Positions 38,890-41,554 of a stretch of DNA of 41,554 bases are shown in pieces. Origin of the DNA: an uncultured Phascolarctobacterium sp. (GTDB taxonomy: Bacteria; Bacillota; Negativicutes; Acidaminococcales; Acidaminococcaceae). Each line of letters opens with the position of its first letter. Position 1 is the first letter of the stretch. Both the position numbers and the translations under genes were made by a program. Below the pieces are notes generated by a model that was not told the origin of the DNA, ran no database searches, and saw only the letters and a program-made list of their open reading frames with translations. The stretch spans positions 1-41,554 of the forward strand of contig URXA01000011.1 of NCBI GenBank assembly GCA_900551745.1, written 5' to 3'.

Positions 38890-39786
38890 ATGGACATGGG
38901 TTCCTTTATGCAGCAATTTGTCCAACAGCTTATTAACGGCATTTCGTTGGGCAGTATTTATGCGCTGGTAGCATTGGGATATACGATGATCTATGGTATC
39001 ATCAAGCTTATCAACTTCGCTCATGGCGATATTTACATGTTGGGTGCTTATTTCGGCTTTATAGCAACCACAATGTTTGGCTTTTCTTTTATTCCGGCTA
39101 TACTTTTTTCTATGGCCTGTGCCGCATTAGCCGGCATTATTATTGAACGCGTGGCTTATAGGCCGATGCGTAATGCTCCAAGAATCGCAATCTTAATTAC
39201 GGCAATCGGTGTATCTTTCTTTTTGGAATACAGTATGATCCTTATTGCAACGCCGCAGCCGCGTACGTTCCCAGCTGTGTTTGAAGCGACTATTTATCAT
39301 TTCGGACCTCTGGTAGTCAACAGCCAGCAGATCGTTATTCTGATCAGTGCGCTGATTTTGATGGCCGTCCTGACTTACATTGTACAAAACACCAAAGCGG
39401 GTAAAGCAATGCGTGCCGTATCTTTTGATGCTGATGCAGCCCGTTTGATGGGTATCAATATTGACCGTGTTATTTCTATGACTTTTGCCTTAGGTTCAGC
39501 TTTAGCAGCAGCCGGCGGCGTTTTGGTAGGTATTTATTATAATTCTATCGATCCGCTGATGGGTATGGTACCGGGGATCAAGGCTTTCGTTGCCGCAGTT
39601 CTCGGCGGTATCGGCATTATACCGGGCGCTATGCTGGGAGGTATTATCCTGGGTGTTGTCGAGGCAATGGTCAGCGGGTTCTTTTCTTCAACCTTCCGCG
39701 ATGCTGCGGCATTTGCTATCCTGATCCTCATTTTGCTCTATAAACCTGCCGGTATATTGGGCAAAAATGTACGTGAGAAAGTGTAG
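38890..39786 (+). CDS. livH: Branched-chain amino-acid ABC transporter permease LivH
   Basis: The 298-residue permease has about eight membrane segments and the family's LINFAHGDIYMLGAYFGF and AFVAAVLGGIGIIPGAMLGG motifs. With LivM it forms the channel for the amino acid. The start is ATG 38890 after AGGAGG. It ends 9 bases before livM. Confidence 0.95.
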   Translation: MDMGSFMQQFVQQLINGISLGSIYALVALGYTMIYGIIKLINFAHGDIYMLGAYFGFIATTMFGFSFIPAILFSMACAALAGIIIERVAYRPMRNAPRIAILITAIGVSFFLEYSMILIATPQPRTFPAVFEATIYHFGPLVVNSQQIVILISALILMAVLTYIVQNTKAGKAMRAVSFDADAARLMGINIDRVISMTFALGSALAAAGGVLVGIYYNSIDPLMGMVPGIKAFVAAVLGGIGIIPGAMLGGIILGVVEAMVSGFFSSTFRDAAAFAILILILLYKPAGILGKNVREKV

Positions 39787-39795
39787 GTGAGCGCG

Positions 39796-40755
39796 ATGAA
39801 TGCATTGAGAAAAAAAGATTTGCTGACATTGGTAGCCTGCGCTGTACTTTTTGCTGTTATGCAGGGATTGATGATGGCAGAGATTATCGGCCCTTTCTGG
39901 GAACTGAATATCGTTCTGATTTGTATTAATATTATTCTTTCAGTCAGCTTGAACCTGATCAATGGTTACACAGGCCAGTTTTCTATCGGCCATGCCGGTT
40001 TTTTGGCGGTTGGTGCTTATACCGGCGCTATCGTTACGGTCAAGCTTGGTTTTTCATATGAGCTGGCATTGATAGCTGGTACAGTTGCTGCCGGCTTTTT
40101 GGGATTTTTGATCGGGCTGCCGACATTACGTCTGAACGGCGATTATCTGGCGATTGCGACACTTGGTTTAGGTGAGATCATTCGTATCTGTATCCTGAAT
40201 ATCGATTATGTGGGCGGTGCTTCCGGGTTGATGGGTATACCCCGTATGACTAACTTCCCCTGGGTTTTCTGGATTATGATCTTCATCATTTTCTTTATTA
40301 AAAATTTCAAGAATTCAGCGCCTGGACGCTGTTGTCTGGCGATTCGCGAGAATGAGATCGCTGCTGATACTATGGGTATCGACACTACTAAATACAAAGT
40401 TATGGCGTTTACGCTGGGTGCTGCTTTTGCCGGCACTGCAGGCGTATTGTTCTCACATTACTTTTATATTGCACATCCGGCGTCCTTTACTTTCATGCGT
40501 TCTTTTGATATTCTGACCATGGTGGTTTTAGGCGGCCTGGGCTCGATGACAGGCGCTATTACCGGTGCTGTGCTGCTGACGTTCATTTCTGCTTATCTGG
40601 CAGAATATCCTGAATGGCGTATGATAATTTACTCGATTACTCTGATCGTCCTGATGCTGCGCCGTCCGCAGGGACTGTTCGGTAATAAGGAGCTCAGTTT
40701 GAAAATGTTTCATTTAGGAGGTGGCAAAGATGGAAGCACTGCTGAAAGTAAATGA
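39796..40755 (+). CDS. livM: Branched-chain amino-acid ABC transporter permease LivM
   Basis: A 319-residue permease with about nine membrane segments; GYTGQFSIGHAGFLAVGAYT is the LivM signature. It pairs with LivH. I use ATG 39796 after AGGTGA; a GTG at 39787 is also possible. The 3' end overlaps livG by 26 bases. Confidence 0.94.
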   Translation: MNALRKKDLLTLVACAVLFAVMQGLMMAEIIGPFWELNIVLICINIILSVSLNLINGYTGQFSIGHAGFLAVGAYTGAIVTVKLGFSYELALIAGTVAAGFLGFLIGLPTLRLNGDYLAIATLGLGEIIRICILNIDYVGGASGLMGIPRMTNFPWVFWIMIFIIFFIKNFKNSAPGRCCLAIRENEIAADTMGIDTTKYKVMAFTLGAAFAGTAGVLFSHYFYIAHPASFTFMRSFDILTMVVLGGLGSMTGAITGAVLLTFISAYLAEYPEWRMIIYSITLIVLMLRRPQGLFGNKELSLKMFHLGGGKDGSTAESK

Positions 40756-41500
40756 TATTTCGATGGTTTTCGGCGGCTTGCGTGCTGTCTCCAACTTTTC
40801 CATGGAAATCAAAGCAGGTGAGCTGATTGGACTGATCGGTCCCAACGGAGCCGGAAAAACTACGGCTTTTAATATGATTACCGGTGTTTATACGCCTACT
40901 GAAGGCGAGATCATGTTCAATGGTACGCGTACCAGCGGTAAAAAATCATATCAGGTAACGCAGCTGGGAATGGCGCGTACGTTCCAGAATATCCGGCTTT
41001 TTTCCGAACTTTCGGTTATCGACAATGTTAAAATTGCCTATAATATGCATGTCAAATATACTTTAGGTGAGGCGATTGCCCGTGTTGGCCGTTATTTCAG
41101 TGAAGAGGATGAGATTACAAAAAAAGCCCTGGAGCTTTTAAAAATCTTCAAACTGGAAGATAAGGCTTATGAAACAGCTAAAAACCTTCCTTATGGTGAG
41201 CAGCGCCGACTGGAGATTGCCCGCGCACTGGCTACAGAACCGAAGCTGCTGCTTTTAGACGAACCGGCGGCAGGTATGAATCCGCAGGAAACTAAAGAAC
41301 TGATGGAAATGATCCGCTGGATAAGGGATAAATTCAGTTTGTCGATTTTGCTGATCGAACACGACATGGGATTGGTTATGGGGGTCTGCGAACGGATATA
41401 CGTTCTGGAATATGGTTTTTGTATTGCCAGCGGTACGCCGAATGAGATCAAAAATAATAAACGCGTTATCGAAGCATACTTGGGCGAGGAGGTATCCTAA
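40730..41500 (+). CDS. livG: Branched-chain amino-acid ABC transporter ATP-binding protein LivG
   Basis: The 256-residue ATPase has Walker A GPNGAGKTT (about 37-45), the LPYGEQRRLEIARALA signature and Walker B LLLLDEPAAGMNP, with the LivG-type C-terminal extension. ATG 40730 follows GGAGG by eight bases. Its stop overlaps the livF start (TAATG). Confidence 0.96.
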   Translation: MEALLKVNDISMVFGGLRAVSNFSMEIKAGELIGLIGPNGAGKTTAFNMITGVYTPTEGEIMFNGTRTSGKKSYQVTQLGMARTFQNIRLFSELSVIDNVKIAYNMHVKYTLGEAIARVGRYFSEEDEITKKALELLKIFKLEDKAYETAKNLPYGEQRRLEIARALATEPKLLLLDEPAAGMNPQETKELMEMIRWIRDKFSLSILLIEHDMGLVMGVCERIYVLEYGFCIASGTPNEIKNNKRVIEAYLGEEVS

Positions 41501-41554
41501 TGTTAAAGGTAGACAATATCGATGTATATTATGGTGCTATCCACGCTATCAAGG
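41500..41554 (+). CDS. livF: LivF ATP-binding protein, cut by the right edge
   Basis: The first 18 codons encode MLKVDNIDVYYGAIHAIK, a typical LivF start (the second ATPase of the transporter). ATG overlaps the livG stop and follows GAGGAGG. The rest lies outside the window. Confidence 0.85.
   Translation, partial: MLKVDNIDVYYGAIHAIK

Overview
The window is a chromosomal replication-origin region from a low-to-moderate GC Firmicute. Gene content and order (dnaA-dnaN-rlbA-recF-DUF721-remB-gyrB-gyrA on one side; rpmH-rnpA-yidD-yidC-jag-mnmE-mnmG-rsmG-noc and parA-parB on the other), ATG/TTG/GTG starts with AGGAGG-type ribosome sites and the accessory families point to class Negativicutes. A gut Acidaminococcaceae-like organism (Phascolarctobacterium or a relative) is my best guess, but the genus is inference only.

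Layout. Positions 1-300 hold a near-consensus promoter that fires out of the left edge, two inverted repeats and a terminator. Positions 301-3412 (minus) are a three-gene redox operon: a GlpA-like FAD enzyme with a BFD-type iron-sulfur tail, a second FAD/NAD oxidoreductase and a DUF1667 cysteine protein. Positions 3592-5487 (minus) hold a NagZ-like lipoprotein glycosidase and a PAP2 phosphatase; 5639-6175 (plus) is a secreted protein of unknown function. Positions 6222-17837 (minus) are the replication cluster from dnaA down to gyrA, with a thiamine pyrophosphokinase, a TSUP permease and an unknown 100-residue protein between gyrB and gyrA. The likely oriC unwinding region, with about eight DnaA boxes, lies between dnaA and dnaN at 16149-16424. 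Positions 18199-25432 (plus) are the rpmH-to-noc operons, so both arms are read away from the dnaA/rpmH gap.

Positions 25563-31772 are an accessory segment between noc and parA: an FMN-dependent alpha-hydroxyacid oxidase, five acetyltransferase genes (one a two-domain fusion), a VOC protein, an ACT-domain protein, a CMD-family protein with a divergent MerR regulator, and two candidate micro-ORFs. Perfect parS sites flank this segment at 26616 and 31922; a third lies inside parB at 33382. The first is built into a terminator, the second is the centre of a 46-bp perfect palindrome, and a parS-like terminator with a changed centre lies at 29906. Positions 32092-35103 carry parA, parB, a DUF554 membrane protein and a DUF4446 protein. 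Positions 35532-35942 (minus) encode an unknown membrane protein. Positions 36299-41554 are a branched-chain amino-acid ABC transporter locus with two tandem binding-protein paralogs, then livH, livM, livG and the first codons of livF, which is cut by the right edge.

How the genes work together: DnaA opens the origin, DnaN clamps the polymerase, RecF and the DUF721 protein serve repair and helicase loading, and gyrase relieves supercoils. ParA/ParB/parS and Noc organise the new origins. RnpA, YidD, YidC, Jag, MnmE, MnmG and RsmG serve RNA processing, membrane insertion and tRNA/rRNA modification. I saw no tRNA, rRNA, CRISPR array, transposase or riboswitch inside the window.
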